64,000 nucleotides of DNA from Candidatus Accumulibacter affinis (GCA_016713625.1 JADJOT010000009.1:496001-560000), one strand, 5' to 3'; positions 20,547-30,496 are shown, numbered from the stretch's first letter. The notes: generated from the sequence alone by a model not told the origin. A program made the numbers and translations.

Positions 20547-20971
20547 AGATCTATCTGTTCTGCGCGCTGGCAGTGCTGGCGGGCACCGCGCACGCTGCCG
20601 AAGACGCGCGCCAACTGGTACCCATGCCGGCCGCGGCAGAGGCCAGCCTGCGCGCCGAGATGCGCGCGAACCTGCTCGCCCTGAACGAGATTCTCGGCCT
20701 GGTGGCCGGCGGGAAACCAGGCGAGGCTGGCGCGGTCGCCGAAAGGGAACTCGGAGTCTCGGCGATGGGCAAGCAGCGCAGCCAGCCGTTCGACGCGCGT
20801 CCCGGGCCACACATGCCAGCGGCGATGCACCGCATCGGTATGCAAGGCCACCAGGCGGCCAGCGAGTTTGCCCGTATCGCCGCCGGCGGGGATCGGGAGA
20901 AGACGATTGCCGCCTTGCCGTCGCTGACCGCAGCCTGTGTCGGCTGCCACTACGCCTATCGCATCCGCTAA
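20543..20971 (+). CDS. Periplasmic class II (c'-type) cytochrome
   Basis: 142 residues. An N-terminal signal peptide ([18 protein letters not shown]) is followed by a helical domain with a single heme site, CVGCH, only about eight residues from the end. That C-terminal placement is the mark of cytochrome c'/c-556 proteins. It overlaps ubiA by ATGA, so is likely translated with it. Role unknown: electron carrier or NO-binding protein are possibilities. Confidence 0.82.
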   Translation: MKIYLFCALAVLAGTAHAAEDARQLVPMPAAAEASLRAEMRANLLALNEILGLVAGGKPGEAGAVAERELGVSAMGKQRSQPFDARPGPHMPAAMHRIGMQGHQAASEFARIAAGGDREKTIAALPSLTAACVGCHYAYRIR

Positions 20972-20996
20972 CGGTCGGAGGTCAGACACCCAAGGA

Positions 20997-21042
20997 GGGG
21001 GGGGGGGGGGGAGCGTCCGCGAGGGGGGGGGGGGGGGGGGGG
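20997..21042 (+). repeat. Two poly-G tracts (15 and 20 bases)
   Basis: An uninterrupted run of 15 G at 20997-21011, an 11-base spacer (AGCGTCCGCGA), and a run of 20 G at 21023-21042. They lie between the cytochrome stop and the ubiD ATG (21078). Such runs vary in length by slippage, can form G-quadruplexes, and are also places where assemblies fail. Confidence 0.95.
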
Positions 21043-21077
21043 CCGCGGACTTTCACATTAACAGGGATAGCCTGCTG

Positions 21078-22541
21078 ATGAAATATCACGACCTGCGGGA
21101 CTTCGTCGCGCAACTCGAAAGCCTGGGTGAACTGAGGCGCATCCGTGTCGAGGTCGATCCGCGCCTGGAAATGACCGAGATCTGTGATCGCGTGTTGCGC
21201 GCCGGTGGGCCGGCGCTGCTCTTCGAGAATCCCCGGGGCCATCGTATGCCAGTGTTGGCCAATCTCTTCGGAACACCGCGCCGGGTGGCGCTGGGGATGG
21301 GGCAGGAGTCGGTGCTCGCCTTGCGTGAGGTGGGCAAGTTGCTGGCCTACCTCAAGGAGCCGGAACCGCCGAAGGGCCTCAAGGACGCCTGGGACAAGTG
21401 GCCGGTGCTCAAGCAGGTGCTCAACATGGCGCCGCGCGTGCGCTCGTCGGCGCCATGCCAGGAGCTGGTCTGGGAAGGCAAGGAGGTGGATCTGGCGCGC
21501 CTGCCGATCCAGCTGTGCTGGCCGGGCGACGCCGCGCCACTGATCACCTGGGGGCTGACGGTGACGCGCGGGCCAAACCAGACCCGTCAGAATCTCGGGA
21601 TCTATCGTCAGCAGGTGGTCGGGGCAAACAAGGTAATCATGCGCTGGCTGGCGCACCGCGGCGGCGCCCTCGACTTCCGGGACCACTGCCTGCACAGCCC
21701 CGGCCAGCCGTTCCCGGTGGCGGTGGCGCTGGGTGCCGATCCGGCAACGATTCTCGCGGCGGTGACGCCGGTTCCGGACAGTCTCTCCGAGTACCAGTTT
21801 GCCGGCTTGCTGCGTGGCGGCAAGACCGAGGTGGTGAAATGTCTGGGTTGCGACCTGCAGGTGCCGGCGACGGCCGAGATCGTTCTCGAAGGATTCATCG
21901 ATCCGGCGGAAAGCGCTCTCGAAGGACCCTACGGCGACCATACCGGCTACTACAACGAGCAGGCGCGCTTTCCGGTGTTTACCATCGAGCGCATCACCAT
22001 GCGTCAGCAGCCGATCTACCACAGCACCTACACCGGCAAGCCGCCGGACGAGCCGGCGATGCTCGGTGTGGCGCTCAACGAAGTCTTCGTGCCGCTGTTG
22101 CAGAAGCAGTTTCCCGAGATCGTCGATTTCTATCTGCCACCGGAAGGCTGCTCGTATCGCCTGGCGACGGTGAGCATCCGGAAGCAGTACCCCGGGCACG
22201 CCAAGCGGGTGATGTTCGGGATCTGGAGCTTTCTGCGCCAGTTCATGTATACCAAGTTCATCATCGTGGTAGACGACGACGTGGACATTCGTGAGTGGAA
22301 GGAAGTGATCTGGGCAATGACCACTCGCGTCGACGCGGCTCGCGACACCCTGATTGCTGAAAACACACCCATTGACTATCTCGACTTCGCCAGCCCGGTG
22401 GCCGGTCTGGGCAGCAAGATGGGGATCGACGTCACCAACAAGTGGCCCGGCGAAACGAGTCGCGAATGGGGTACGTCAATCGTCATGAGTGCGGCGGTGA
22501 AGGAGCGGGTCGATGCTCTGTGGAGTGAGCTCGGCTTGTGA
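21078..22541 (+). CDS. ubiD: UbiD-family decarboxylase (3-polyprenyl-4-hydroxybenzoate)
   Basis: Prenylated-flavin-dependent decarboxylase acting after UbiA in ubiquinone synthesis. 487 residues. Seen: [10 protein letters not shown] opening, NLGIYRQQV segment of the cofactor/metal site, [12 protein letters not shown] catalytic-region motif, and a C-terminal dimerisation domain ending in the KWPGET region typical of the family. The frame is open upstream through the poly-G tracts, but that part would be Gly runs; the ATG at 21078 fits the family. The UbiX flavin prenyltransferase it needs is not in the window. Confidence 0.95.
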   Translation: MKYHDLRDFVAQLESLGELRRIRVEVDPRLEMTEICDRVLRAGGPALLFENPRGHRMPVLANLFGTPRRVALGMGQESVLALREVGKLLAYLKEPEPPKGLKDAWDKWPVLKQVLNMAPRVRSSAPCQELVWEGKEVDLARLPIQLCWPGDAAPLITWGLTVTRGPNQTRQNLGIYRQQVVGANKVIMRWLAHRGGALDFRDHCLHSPGQPFPVAVALGADPATILAAVTPVPDSLSEYQFAGLLRGGKTEVVKCLGCDLQVPATAEIVLEGFIDPAESALEGPYGDHTGYYNEQARFPVFTIERITMRQQPIYHSTYTGKPPDEPAMLGVALNEVFVPLLQKQFPEIVDFYLPPEGCSYRLATVSIRKQYPGHAKRVMFGIWSFLRQFMYTKFIIVVDDDVDIREWKEVIWAMTTRVDAARDTLIAENTPIDYLDFASPVAGLGSKMGIDVTNKWPGETSREWGTSIVMSAAVKERVDALWSELGL

Positions 22542-22626
22542 GCCGGGGCAGGGACCAGGGTGGTTTCGCGACCGATTGGCGATTACCGGCGTGCTGGTCG
22601 CGCGCTATGAATTCCAGGAGAGTGAA

Positions 22627-23028
22627 GTGAGTAATGAGTTGATTCCCCGGCAGAACCTCGATGGCGCGCGCGCCTGGTGTCATGTCATCTATGGTCTGCA
22701 TGCGCTGGCGGTGGTGGTCGGGGTGACCGGCGCAGCGACCGTCGCCGGCGCCTTTGTCTTTGGCGTGCCTTCGCTGATCGCCGTGGTGCTCAATTACCTC
22801 AAGCGCGCCGAGGTACGCGGTAGCTGGCTCGACAGCCATTATCGCTGGCAGATCCGGACCTTCTGGTTCACGCTGCTGTGGCTGCTCGTCTATGGTCTGC
22901 TGATCATTACCATCCTCGGCATTCCGATCGCCTGGATCCTGATTGTGATTCTGGGTGCCTGGGTGGCCTATCGCGTCATCCGCGGCTGGCTGGCGCTGGC
23001 AGGGCAACGACCGATCGGAAGTTCCTGA
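22627..23028 (+). CDS. Small integral membrane protein (DUF4870-like)
   Basis: 133 residues from a GTG at 22627 with AGGAG six bases upstream; an ATG at 22513 overlapping ubiD gives a non-conserved leader. Seen: about three hydrophobic helices, a middle polar stretch (NYLKRAEVRGSWLDSHYRWQIRTFW) between helices, and a C-terminal VAYRVIRGWLAL segment. The pattern resembles DUF4870/Tic20-like membrane proteins of unknown function. Confidence 0.7.
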   Translation: MSNELIPRQNLDGARAWCHVIYGLHALAVVVGVTGAATVAGAFVFGVPSLIAVVLNYLKRAEVRGSWLDSHYRWQIRTFWFTLLWLLVYGLLIITILGIPIAWILIVILGAWVAYRVIRGWLALAGQRPIGSS

Positions 23029-23104
23029 GCAGAGGTGTTTTTCCTGCGCCCGGGCGATCCTCTTTGGCGCCGGTCGCTTCGTTCCGGAGGGCTGGTCGGC
23101 TATC

Positions 23105-26100
23105 ATGGTCCATTGGCCGAATCGATGGGTCGTCCTGATGAGCCTCCTGTGTCGCTGCCGTTGCCTGCTGCTCGCGCTCGTCGTGCTGGCGCTGCCTGGC
23201 TTCGTCAGTGCCAGCGACGATGCCGCGCCGCAGTCGCCAGGCGTGCTGACCGTGGTCCTCGACGACAACTATCCACCCTACGTTTTCCGCGATGCCAGTG
23301 GCTCTCTCACGGGTTATCTGGGTTACGCGCTGCTGCTTGGTTCGTTGCTCGGCATCCTGCTGGTGATCTGGGTGATGACCCTGCGGCACCTTGTCCGCCA
23401 GCGCACCGCACAGCTTGCAGCGACTCTGGACGCTGTTCCGGATCTGATGTTCGAGCTTGGACTCGATGGTCGCTACCATGACTACCATTCTCCGCGCGCT
23501 GACCTGCTGGTGATCGCGCCGCAGGAGTTCATGGGCAAACGGGTTTCCGAAGTCCTGCCGCCCGCAGCGGCTGCCAGTTGCCTTGCGGCCTTGCAGGAGG
23601 CGAACACCACGGGCCATTCGATTGGTCAGCAGTTCGAGTTGCAACTGCCGCAAGGGAGTCGTTGGTTCGAACTGTCGGTGGCGCGCAAACTCACTGCCAT
23701 CGGCAAAGCGCCGCGCTTTATCGTCCTCGCGCGCGACATCAGCGAGCGCAAACGCTCGGATGCTCGCCTGCGCCTGGCGACCGAGGCCACCCAACTGGTT
23801 TTCTGGGAACTGGACATCGTCAATGACCGCATTCTCTACGATGCCAGCATGCTACAGTTGCTCGGGCTTGAACACGGCGAGGATCCGGGGACTCTTGGCT
23901 CACTGATGGAACTGGTGCACCCTGACCATCGTGCAGCCTTGATTCAGCGTTTTCAGGTGGCCATGCAGCCAGGCGATCCGGTTTTTGGTTTTGAGCATCA
24001 GATCATCAACAAGGCTGGCGAAAGTATCTGGCTGCAGACACGCGGGCGGGTTGCCCAGCGGGATGCCGCGGGGCGAGCGCTGCTGGCGGTCGGCACGGCG
24101 ATGAACATCAGCGAGCGCAAGCTGGCCGAGGCCGCGCTGTTGCGGCAAAGCGAACAGTTGGCGCTGATGTCGACCGCCAGTCAGGAAATCAACAGCGATC
24201 TGGACATTCCGGTAATTCTGCGCCAACTCGTGGCGGCCGCCTTGAAGGTTACTGGTGCCACCGGAGGAGCGGCGGCGCGCGTCGGCGGCGGTGAGATGGT
24301 GTTTCACGAATACAACCACGATGGCGTTCTGCTGCCGATCGATTACCGCTTCGTGCCCGGTTACGGCGTGCCGGGCCGGGTCATGCAAACGAGAAAGTTC
24401 CATCTCAGCAACGACGCCGAGCAGGATCCCTATGTGGTCAAGGAGATCCAGCAGGCGATCGGTTTCCACAACCTGCTGGATATGCCGATCATCAGCCGCC
24501 ACGACGAGTTGCTGGGTTGTTTCGAGATTCACAACAAGCCCGGCGGTTTTGACGCTAGCGATGCCCGCCTGCTGCAGGGACTGGCGGCAAGCGCCGCGGT
24601 CGCGCTCGAAAACAGCGCCCTCCTGGCGGAACGTCTGCAGGCCGAACAGGCGTTACGGGAGAGCGAGGCCCTGCAGGCCTCGGTGCTCGCCAGCGCGGCC
24701 TGCGGCATTGTCGCCACCGATCCTCAGGGCCTGATCACGGTGTTCAATCCTGGTGCCGAAATGATCCTCGGCTACCGTGCCGCGGAGGTGGTCGGCCAGA
24801 TGACGCCGCTCCTCTGGCACGACCGCGACGATGTGCTTGCCGTGGCAGCAGCGCGCAGCGGGCAGCTGGCTTGCCCCGTCGAAGCGGGTTTCGACGCGCT
24901 GGTTGCCAACGCGCGTCGCAGCGAGCAGGTCGACGAGCGGGAAGTGTCCATGCTGCGCAAGGATGGCCGCCGCATTACGGCGCGGCTGTCGGTGACGGTG
25001 ATGCGCAACGCGCAGGGCGCGCTGACCGGCTATCTCGGAACCATCGTCGACATCACCGAGCAGAAGAAGGCGGCGGTGCAACTCAGTCTCGCTGCCAAGG
25101 TCTTCGAGCAGGGCGGCGAGGGGATCGCCATTACCGACGCCGCATGCCAGATAGTCATGGTCAATCAGGCCTTTACCCGAATCACCGGCTACAGCGAGGC
25201 CGAGGCGCTCGGTCAGAACCCGCGCCTGCTCGCCTCGGGGCGCCACGATGACGCGTTCTACCAGGGCATGTGGGGGGCGATCGAATCGCTCGGGTACTGG
25301 CAGGGAGAGATCTGGAACCGCCGCCGGGATGGCAGCGTGTATCCCGAGTGGCTGTCGATCAGCCGCGTCAAGCTCGATGGTGCGACGACCAACTATATCG
25401 GGACCTTCATCGATATCAGCCAGCACAAGGAGGCCGAAGCGAGTATTCAGCGCCTGGCGCACTTCGATTCGCTGACCGGTTTGCCCAACCGCAGCCTGCT
25501 TGGCGAACGCGTCAAGCATGACTTGATCCGTGCGCACCGCAGTCGCGAGTCGGTGGCCCTGATGTTCCTCGATCTCGACCGCTTCAAGAACGTGAATGAC
25601 TCGCTGGGTCACCGAATTGGCGACCAGTTGCTGATCAAGGTCGCGCAGCGTCTCACTGGCGCCGTGCGCGAGGAGGATACGGTGTCCCGCCTCGGTGGCG
25701 ACGAATTCATCGTCGTCTTGCCGAGCACCGACGCTGCGGGCGCTGCGCACGTTGCGGCGAAACTGCTCGAAATTGCCGCACCGCCGTATCGTATCGAACA
25801 GCACGAGTTGACTTGCACGGCGTCGATGGGAATTGCCATGTACCCGGCGGATGGTGAGAGCTTCGAAGCGTTGTCGATGTGTGCGGATACGGCGATGTAT
25901 CGGGCCAAGCAGCGCGGCCGCAATGCCTACTGCTTTTTTACCGCGGAGATGCAGGAGCGCTCGGCACGTACCCTGCAGCTCGAGAACGACCTGCGGCGCG
26001 CGCTCGACAACGACGAGCTGCGTGTCCATTTCCAGCCGCAGTTCGCGATCGACGATCGTCGTCTGTTCGGGGCCGAGGCGCTGTTGCGCTGGCAGCATCC

Positions 26101-26743
26101 CGAGCTGGGAATGGTTTCGCCGGTGGAGTTCATCCCGATTGCCGAGGAGTCCGGCCTGATTCTGCCGATTGGCGAATGGGTGCTGCGCGTCGCGGTTCGC
26201 CAGATGCGCATCTGGCAGCAAGCCGGCATGCCACTGTTGAGCGTCTCCGTCAATCTCTCGGCGGTGCAGTTCCGGCAGGCGAGTCTGGCGCAGCTGGTCG
26301 CGCGGATTCTCGACGAGGAGGGTCTGCCGGCACACTGTCTCGAGCTGGAGTTGACCGAGAGCGTGGCGATGGACAACCCGCTGGCGGCCATCGAAATGAT
26401 GGACCAGCTACGCGAGCGGGGTGTGCGCATGTCAATTGACGACTTCGGTACCGACTATTCGTCGATGAGTTACCTGAAGCGTTTTCGCGTGCACAAGCTC
26501 AAGATCGATCGCTCCTTTGTCGCCGACCTGTGCACCGATCCGGATGATGAGGCGATCGTGGCAGCGATCATCGGTCTGGCGCACAACCTCGGCCTGCGGA
26601 CCATCGCCGAGGGCGTCGAAAGCGAGGCGCAACTCGCCTTTCTGCAACAGAAAGGCTGCGATGAAGCGCAGGGCTACCTGTTCAGCGAAGCGCTGCCGGC
26701 GCTGCACTTCGAGGCCCTGCTGCGCCAGCGCTGCAGGGTCTGA
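23105..26743 (+). CDS. Multi-PAS/GAF diguanylate cyclase-phosphodiesterase (GGDEF-EAL)
   Basis: About 1212 residues from the ATG at 23105 (alternative 23138). Order: signal-like segment, about 25 residues of an SBP_bac_3 sensor (VVLDDNYPPYVFRD) running straight into a transmembrane helix, two PAS domains, a GAF domain, two more PAS domains, GGDEF, EAL. The GGDEF motif is intact (RLGGDEF) with a REED inhibitory site five residues before it. The EAL domain has EALLRW, DDFGTDYSS and AEGVE. Both synthesis and breakdown of cyclic-di-GMP look possible. The periplasmic sensor is nearly all missing without loss of frame. Confidence 0.9.
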   Translation: MVHWPNRWVVLMSLLCRCRCLLLALVVLALPGFVSASDDAAPQSPGVLTVVLDDNYPPYVFRDASGSLTGYLGYALLLGSLLGILLVIWVMTLRHLVRQRTAQLAATLDAVPDLMFELGLDGRYHDYHSPRADLLVIAPQEFMGKRVSEVLPPAAAASCLAALQEANTTGHSIGQQFELQLPQGSRWFELSVARKLTAIGKAPRFIVLARDISERKRSDARLRLATEATQLVFWELDIVNDRILYDASMLQLLGLEHGEDPGTLGSLMELVHPDHRAALIQRFQVAMQPGDPVFGFEHQIINKAGESIWLQTRGRVAQRDAAGRALLAVGTAMNISERKLAEAALLRQSEQLALMSTASQEINSDLDIPVILRQLVAAALKVTGATGGAAARVGGGEMVFHEYNHDGVLLPIDYRFVPGYGVPGRVMQTRKFHLSNDAEQDPYVVKEIQQAIGFHNLLDMPIISRHDELLGCFEIHNKPGGFDASDARLLQGLAASAAVALENSALLAERLQAEQALRESEALQASVLASAACGIVATDPQGLITVFNPGAEMILGYRAAEVVGQMTPLLWHDRDDVLAVAAARSGQLACPVEAGFDALVANARRSEQVDEREVSMLRKDGRRITARLSVTVMRNAQGALTGYLGTIVDITEQKKAAVQLSLAAKVFEQGGEGIAITDAACQIVMVNQAFTRITGYSEAEALGQNPRLLASGRHDDAFYQGMWGAIESLGYWQGEIWNRRRDGSVYPEWLSISRVKLDGATTNYIGTFIDISQHKEAEASIQRLAHFDSLTGLPNRSLLGERVKHDLIRAHRSRESVALMFLDLDRFKNVNDSLGHRIGDQLLIKVAQRLTGAVREEDTVSRLGGDEFIVVLPSTDAAGAAHVAAKLLEIAAPPYRIEQHELTCTASMGIAMYPADGESFEALSMCADTAMYRAKQRGRNAYCFFTAEMQERSARTLQLENDLRRALDNDELRVHFQPQFAIDDRRLFGAEALLRWQHPELGMVSPVEFIPIAEESGLILPIGEWVLRVAVRQMRIWQQAGMPLLSVSVNLSAVQFRQASLAQLVARILDEEGLPAHCLELELTESVAMDNPLAAIEMMDQLRERGVRMSIDDFGTDYSSMSYLKRFRVHKLKIDRSFVADLCTDPDDEAIVAAIIGLAHNLGLRTIAEGVESEAQLAFLQQKGCDEAQGYLFSEALPALHFEALLRQRCRV

Positions 26744-26777
26744 GTGCCGGTGGCCCCGGCGTTCGCTCGCTGCGCGC

Positions 26778-28157
26778 TCAGCGTTTTGCCACCCAGAGCA
26801 GCAGGGCATCGATGGCGGGCTTGCCGAGTCGAGCTTTCGGGTCATTGATCAGGCAGACAACGATCCACCTTTTGCCGCCGTGATCGAGGAGGTAGCCGGC
26901 AAGCGCCCGCACGCCTTCGAGATAACCGGTCTTGAGGTGCGCCCGGCCGCTGGCTGACCGGTCATTGAAGCGCTTGCGCAAAGTGCCATCGACCCCGGCG
27001 ATCGGCAGCGAGGCGATCAGCTCGGGCATCACCGGGCTTTGCCAGGCAGCGCGCAATAGCTGCGCCAGGCCGTCGGCCGAGATGCGCTCGCTGCGCGACA
27101 GGCCGGAGCCATTATCGAGAACCAGCTCCGGCAGTTTCAGCCCCTTCGCCTGCAGCCAGCCGGCGATCTGGCGGCGCGCGCCCGCGGCGGTCGCCGGCCG
27201 TTCGCTGTCGATCGACAGGAACAACTGGCGCGCCATCACGTTATTGCTGTACTTGTTGATGTCGCGAACGATCTCGCCGAGCGCCGGTGATTCCTGCCCA
27301 GCCAGCGGGCGTGCGCCGGTCGGCACCTGGCCCTCGCGGACGCGGCCGTTGAAACCGCCGCCGAGTTCGTGCCACAGGACGCGGAACAACGCTTCGACCT
27401 GGACATCAGCGGTCCATGGCGCGAGGTGCAGTGCTTTGTCGCCGCAGGCGGCCGGAAAACTGCCATTGAGTTCGATGGTCTGGCCGTTGACCGCCGGCTT
27501 GATCTGTTCCCGCCAGTCGCCACAGGCCTCGCGCCCGAGGCTCAGGCGATTTTGGATGCGCAGGCCCTCGCTGGGGGTTTCGACGACGACCTTGACGCTG
27601 CCGCGATCCGGTTGCAGCGTCAGGCGAACGCTCTTGAGGTTGATGAGCAGCGCGTCGGGCCCGACGTTATACGGTCGCAGCGGCTCGCTGTCGAACTCGC
27701 CCGGGTCATGCGCGGGTAGGGCGAATGCCGTTCGATCGAGCACCAGGTCGCCGCCGATTTGGGCCACCCCGCGCGCGCGCAGCTGGCGCAGCAGCAGCCA
27801 GAAGTGTTCGAGGTCGAGCTTGGGGTCGCCGCTGCCGCGCAGATACAGGTTGCCATCGAGGCGACCGTTGAGCGGTACGTTCTCGGCGAGCATCTCGGTG
27901 CGCCAGGTATGGGCTGGCCCGAGCACTTCGAGTCCGGCGTAGGTGGTCACCAGTTTCATTGCCGAGGCCGGGTTCATTGCCTGCCGCGCGTTGTGGGCGA
28001 GCAGCGGCGGACCGCCATCCACCGCCTGCACGACGATCGCCAGCGAACTGGTCGGGATGCCGGCCTCCTGCAGCGCCTGGCTCACGGCCGGCGGCAGGTC
28101 CGCCGCACGCGCCTGCAGGCCGCTGCCACAAACTGCCAGCAGCGCCACAACGACCAA
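26778..28157 (-). CDS. dacB: D-alanyl-D-alanine carboxypeptidase/endopeptidase (PBP4, DacB family)
   Basis: Periplasmic peptidoglycan peptidase, about 459 residues. Signal-peptide-like N-terminus (VVVALLAVCGSGLQARA). The three penicillin-binding motifs are visible: SAMK at 65-68, YSNN in the middle, and LKTG about 85 residues from the end. The large insertion between the first two motifs is typical of class C PBPs. The given start is a TTG without a clear ribosome site, so the true start may be slightly different. The end is convergent with the GGDEF-EAL gene. Confidence 0.88.
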   Translation of the reverse strand: MVVVALLAVCGSGLQARAADLPPAVSQALQEAGIPTSSLAIVVQAVDGGPPLLAHNARQAMNPASAMKLVTTYAGLEVLGPAHTWRTEMLAENVPLNGRLDGNLYLRGSGDPKLDLEHFWLLLRQLRARGVAQIGGDLVLDRTAFALPAHDPGEFDSEPLRPYNVGPDALLINLKSVRLTLQPDRGSVKVVVETPSEGLRIQNRLSLGREACGDWREQIKPAVNGQTIELNGSFPAACGDKALHLAPWTADVQVEALFRVLWHELGGGFNGRVREGQVPTGARPLAGQESPALGEIVRDINKYSNNVMARQLFLSIDSERPATAAGARRQIAGWLQAKGLKLPELVLDNGSGLSRSERISADGLAQLLRAAWQSPVMPELIASLPIAGVDGTLRKRFNDRSASGRAHLKTGYLEGVRALAGYLLDHGGKRWIVVCLINDPKARLGKPAIDALLLWVAKR

Positions 28158-28288
28158 TCTCAGGGCGTCGATAGGCAGTCGGTCGAGCCCTCGAGCAAGC
28201 GCTGGGTAAGCCGGATCTTTCCCCGTCGGATGCGCGCTGGCGGCGTGCCGGCCACGCCAGCTTCCGGGCAGCTTGTGCCGCGCTTCTT

Positions 28289-29767
28289 TCAGCCGTGTTC
28301 CCAGGGTGCCTGGTGGCGAAGGAACTCGCCCAGCAGCGAGTCGAGTTGAGCGAGCATCAGGTCGTTGCGACCGGCCAGCCAGGCGCGCACCAGGTCGCTG
28401 TGATGGCCGGGAACGGCCTGCAGCGCCAGTTGTTCGGCGACGGTGGTGTCGTTCATGCGGCCGAGCAGGTCGAGCAGGCTGGCAGCGCTCTGCTGATAGC
28501 GCTGCATGCGCCGCGCCGGAAACAGCGGGGCGAAAAACTCGAGCGCATAACGCAGGCGCTTCAGTGCCACCCGCAGGGCATGCCGAGCCTCGGGATTCGC
28601 ATTCCTGGTTTCGGTCGCCAGCGCGGCCACGCGCTTGGCGCGCTTGTTCAGGGAACGCGGCGCGTAGGCAGTGATGGGCGGCTTCCTGCTTTCCGGCAGG
28701 GCGATGCTGGCAGCGGTGAATTCGAGCAGCAACTGCGAGTAGCTCGGCGCGGTCATCGCTGCCTGGGCGGTCTTGCGACAGGCGGCAAGATGGCTTTTCG
28801 CCTGGCTGACCAGCCGCTGCAGATCCGCATGGTCGGGAAAAGCCTTGCTGATCGGTGGCAGGATCTCGGTGATGAAGACGTCCCAGTTGCGGGTGTCGCC
28901 GAGTTGATTGGCCAGGGTGCGCCAGCGCGGGTCAAAGGTGCTGACGTACTCCTCCGGCAGCAGCGGCCGCCACAGCCGGATCGCCGAGCGCAGGCGGCGC
29001 ATGGCAACCCGCGCCTGGTGGATGTACTCGGGCGCGTTGGTCTCGCGCAGGCCGCGCTCGTTGCCCTGTAGTTGCGACAGACACGAGAAGGCGGTGCTGC
29101 GGAAGACGGCGATGCTGGTCATCCCCAGTTGCAGGGCGGCGTCTGCCGCCCGGACCGGCGTCAGCACGGTCTGGTTGGCCAGGCGGTAGCCTCGCTCGGC
29201 CTTGCTAACGTTCTCCGGATGCAGCGGCAGTTCGCTCTGCAAGGCGAGTGCCACGGCAAAAAGGTCGGCGACCTTCCCCTCGAGCAGTTCGAGTTCGACT
29301 TCGCAGATGGCTTCCTGATGCTCACCGGCGACGATCTTGCCGCGGTCGAGGGCGACCTCGATGCGCGTACCCTCCTGCGGTGTCAGCACCCAGAAGGTAC
29401 GCGTGAAGTCGGTGGTGAACACCGGCGCCAGCGTGGGGGTTGCGGTTTCGAGAAAGCGGCGCAGCTTCTGATTGTCTACCTGCGAAAAATCGAACTCACC
29501 GGCCTGGCCGGGAGCCTCCCACTCACTGCGCTGGGCCAGGCCGCCCGGCGAGGCAGCGTCACTCTTGACCGTCAGCAGCGTTTCCGAGCCCTTCTGACGG
29601 TAGCGCACGGCCAGACGCTTGCGCTGCAGGCTACGCTCCGGCGTGTCATAGTAGGTATTGACGAGTGGCTGCCGCAGTGGCTTGATGCCGGCCAGCAGCG
29701 CGTGCGCCGGCAGTCGGCGCGCGGTGCCCGCTGAAAGGCTCAGTTTGATCTCGGTTTCCAATGCCAT
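28289..29767 (-). CDS. CYTH-CHAD domain protein
   Basis: 492 residues. Residues 1 to about 200 are a CYTH (triphosphate tunnel) domain with the ExExK motif as ETEIK near the start and a run of basic and acidic strand residues. Residues about 215-492 are a CHAD domain, helical with conserved histidines and basic patches such as IHQARVAMRRLRSAIRLW. Known CHAD proteins bind inorganic polyphosphate and some localise to polyphosphate granules; CYTH domains hydrolyse triphosphate or tripolyphosphate. A polyphosphate role fits the suspected host but is inferred. Confidence 0.88.
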   Translation of the reverse strand: MALETEIKLSLSAGTARRLPAHALLAGIKPLRQPLVNTYYDTPERSLQRKRLAVRYRQKGSETLLTVKSDAASPGGLAQRSEWEAPGQAGEFDFSQVDNQKLRRFLETATPTLAPVFTTDFTRTFWVLTPQEGTRIEVALDRGKIVAGEHQEAICEVELELLEGKVADLFAVALALQSELPLHPENVSKAERGYRLANQTVLTPVRAADAALQLGMTSIAVFRSTAFSCLSQLQGNERGLRETNAPEYIHQARVAMRRLRSAIRLWRPLLPEEYVSTFDPRWRTLANQLGDTRNWDVFITEILPPISKAFPDHADLQRLVSQAKSHLAACRKTAQAAMTAPSYSQLLLEFTAASIALPESRKPPITAYAPRSLNKRAKRVAALATETRNANPEARHALRVALKRLRYALEFFAPLFPARRMQRYQQSAASLLDLLGRMNDTTVAEQLALQAVPGHHSDLVRAWLAGRNDLMLAQLDSLLGEFLRHQAPWEHG

Positions 29768-29808
29768 TCTTGGTGTCTCCTCTTGCGGTGGGGTAGGCGG
29801 CGCAGATC

Positions 29809-30496
29809 TCAGTGATCATACGCGCGCAGCATATCGACGTTCGGGATATGGATCCTTCGCCCTTCAACCACGATCAGCTCTTTCTCCGAGAGTTCGTGCA
29901 GGATGCGCGAGAAGTGCTCCTGGGTCAGGTTGAGACGCGAGGCAATGACGCCCTTGTTGGTCGGCAGCGTCACGGTGATCCGCGCATCGCCTTCGTCGGC
30001 GTACTCGCGCAGCAGATAACCGATGATCCGCTGGCGGCCCGAACGTAGTGAATACGATTCCACGTCGGTGATCAGGTGGTGCAGTCGCATCGAAAGCCCG
30101 GCAATCATCTTGCGCCCGAGCTTGGGGTCCCTGTCGAGTTCTTCGATGATCGCCGTCTTGGAGATGTGCAGTAGCAGCGAGTCGGCAAGCGCCTGCGCAT
30201 AGACCATGAACGGTTTGTCCATGAACATCACCGCTTCGCCGAAAGTCTGGCCCTGGGTGAGGATGTCAACGACCTTCTCGCCACCTTGAGGTGAACGCCA
30301 GCTTTACCTGGCCGTAGACAATCAGGTAGAAACCGGTCGGCGTGTCGCCCTTGTGAAACAGGATGTCGCCGCGCGCCACCGTCAATTCTCGCGAGCCGCG
30401 GGCCAGGCTAAGGATCTCTCTATTCTCCAGCTCATTGAACAGCGGCACATGCGCCAGCAGCGCTGCAATATCTATGCCGTGTGTATATGAGTGCAT
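29809..30496 (-). pseudogene. Crp/Fnr-family regulator split by a frameshift
   Basis: Two adjoining reading frames make one Crp/Fnr-type protein. The first (30496 to 30266) holds the N-terminal cyclic-nucleotide-like sensor (PLFNELENREIL ... GFYLIVYGQVKLAF). The second (to 29809) continues with GEAVMFMDKPF, the dimer helix and a winged helix (VIASRLNLTQEHFSRIL). They join at about 30286-30291, where one extra or two missing bases shift the frame. There are no N-terminal cysteines, so it is not an iron-sulfur FNR. It could be a real mutation or a sequence error. Confidence 0.8.

Noticed and set aside
24653..26335. 560-codon minus-strand frame opposite the GGDEF-EAL region
   Set aside because: It mirrors intact GGDEF and EAL motifs; no recognisable fold.
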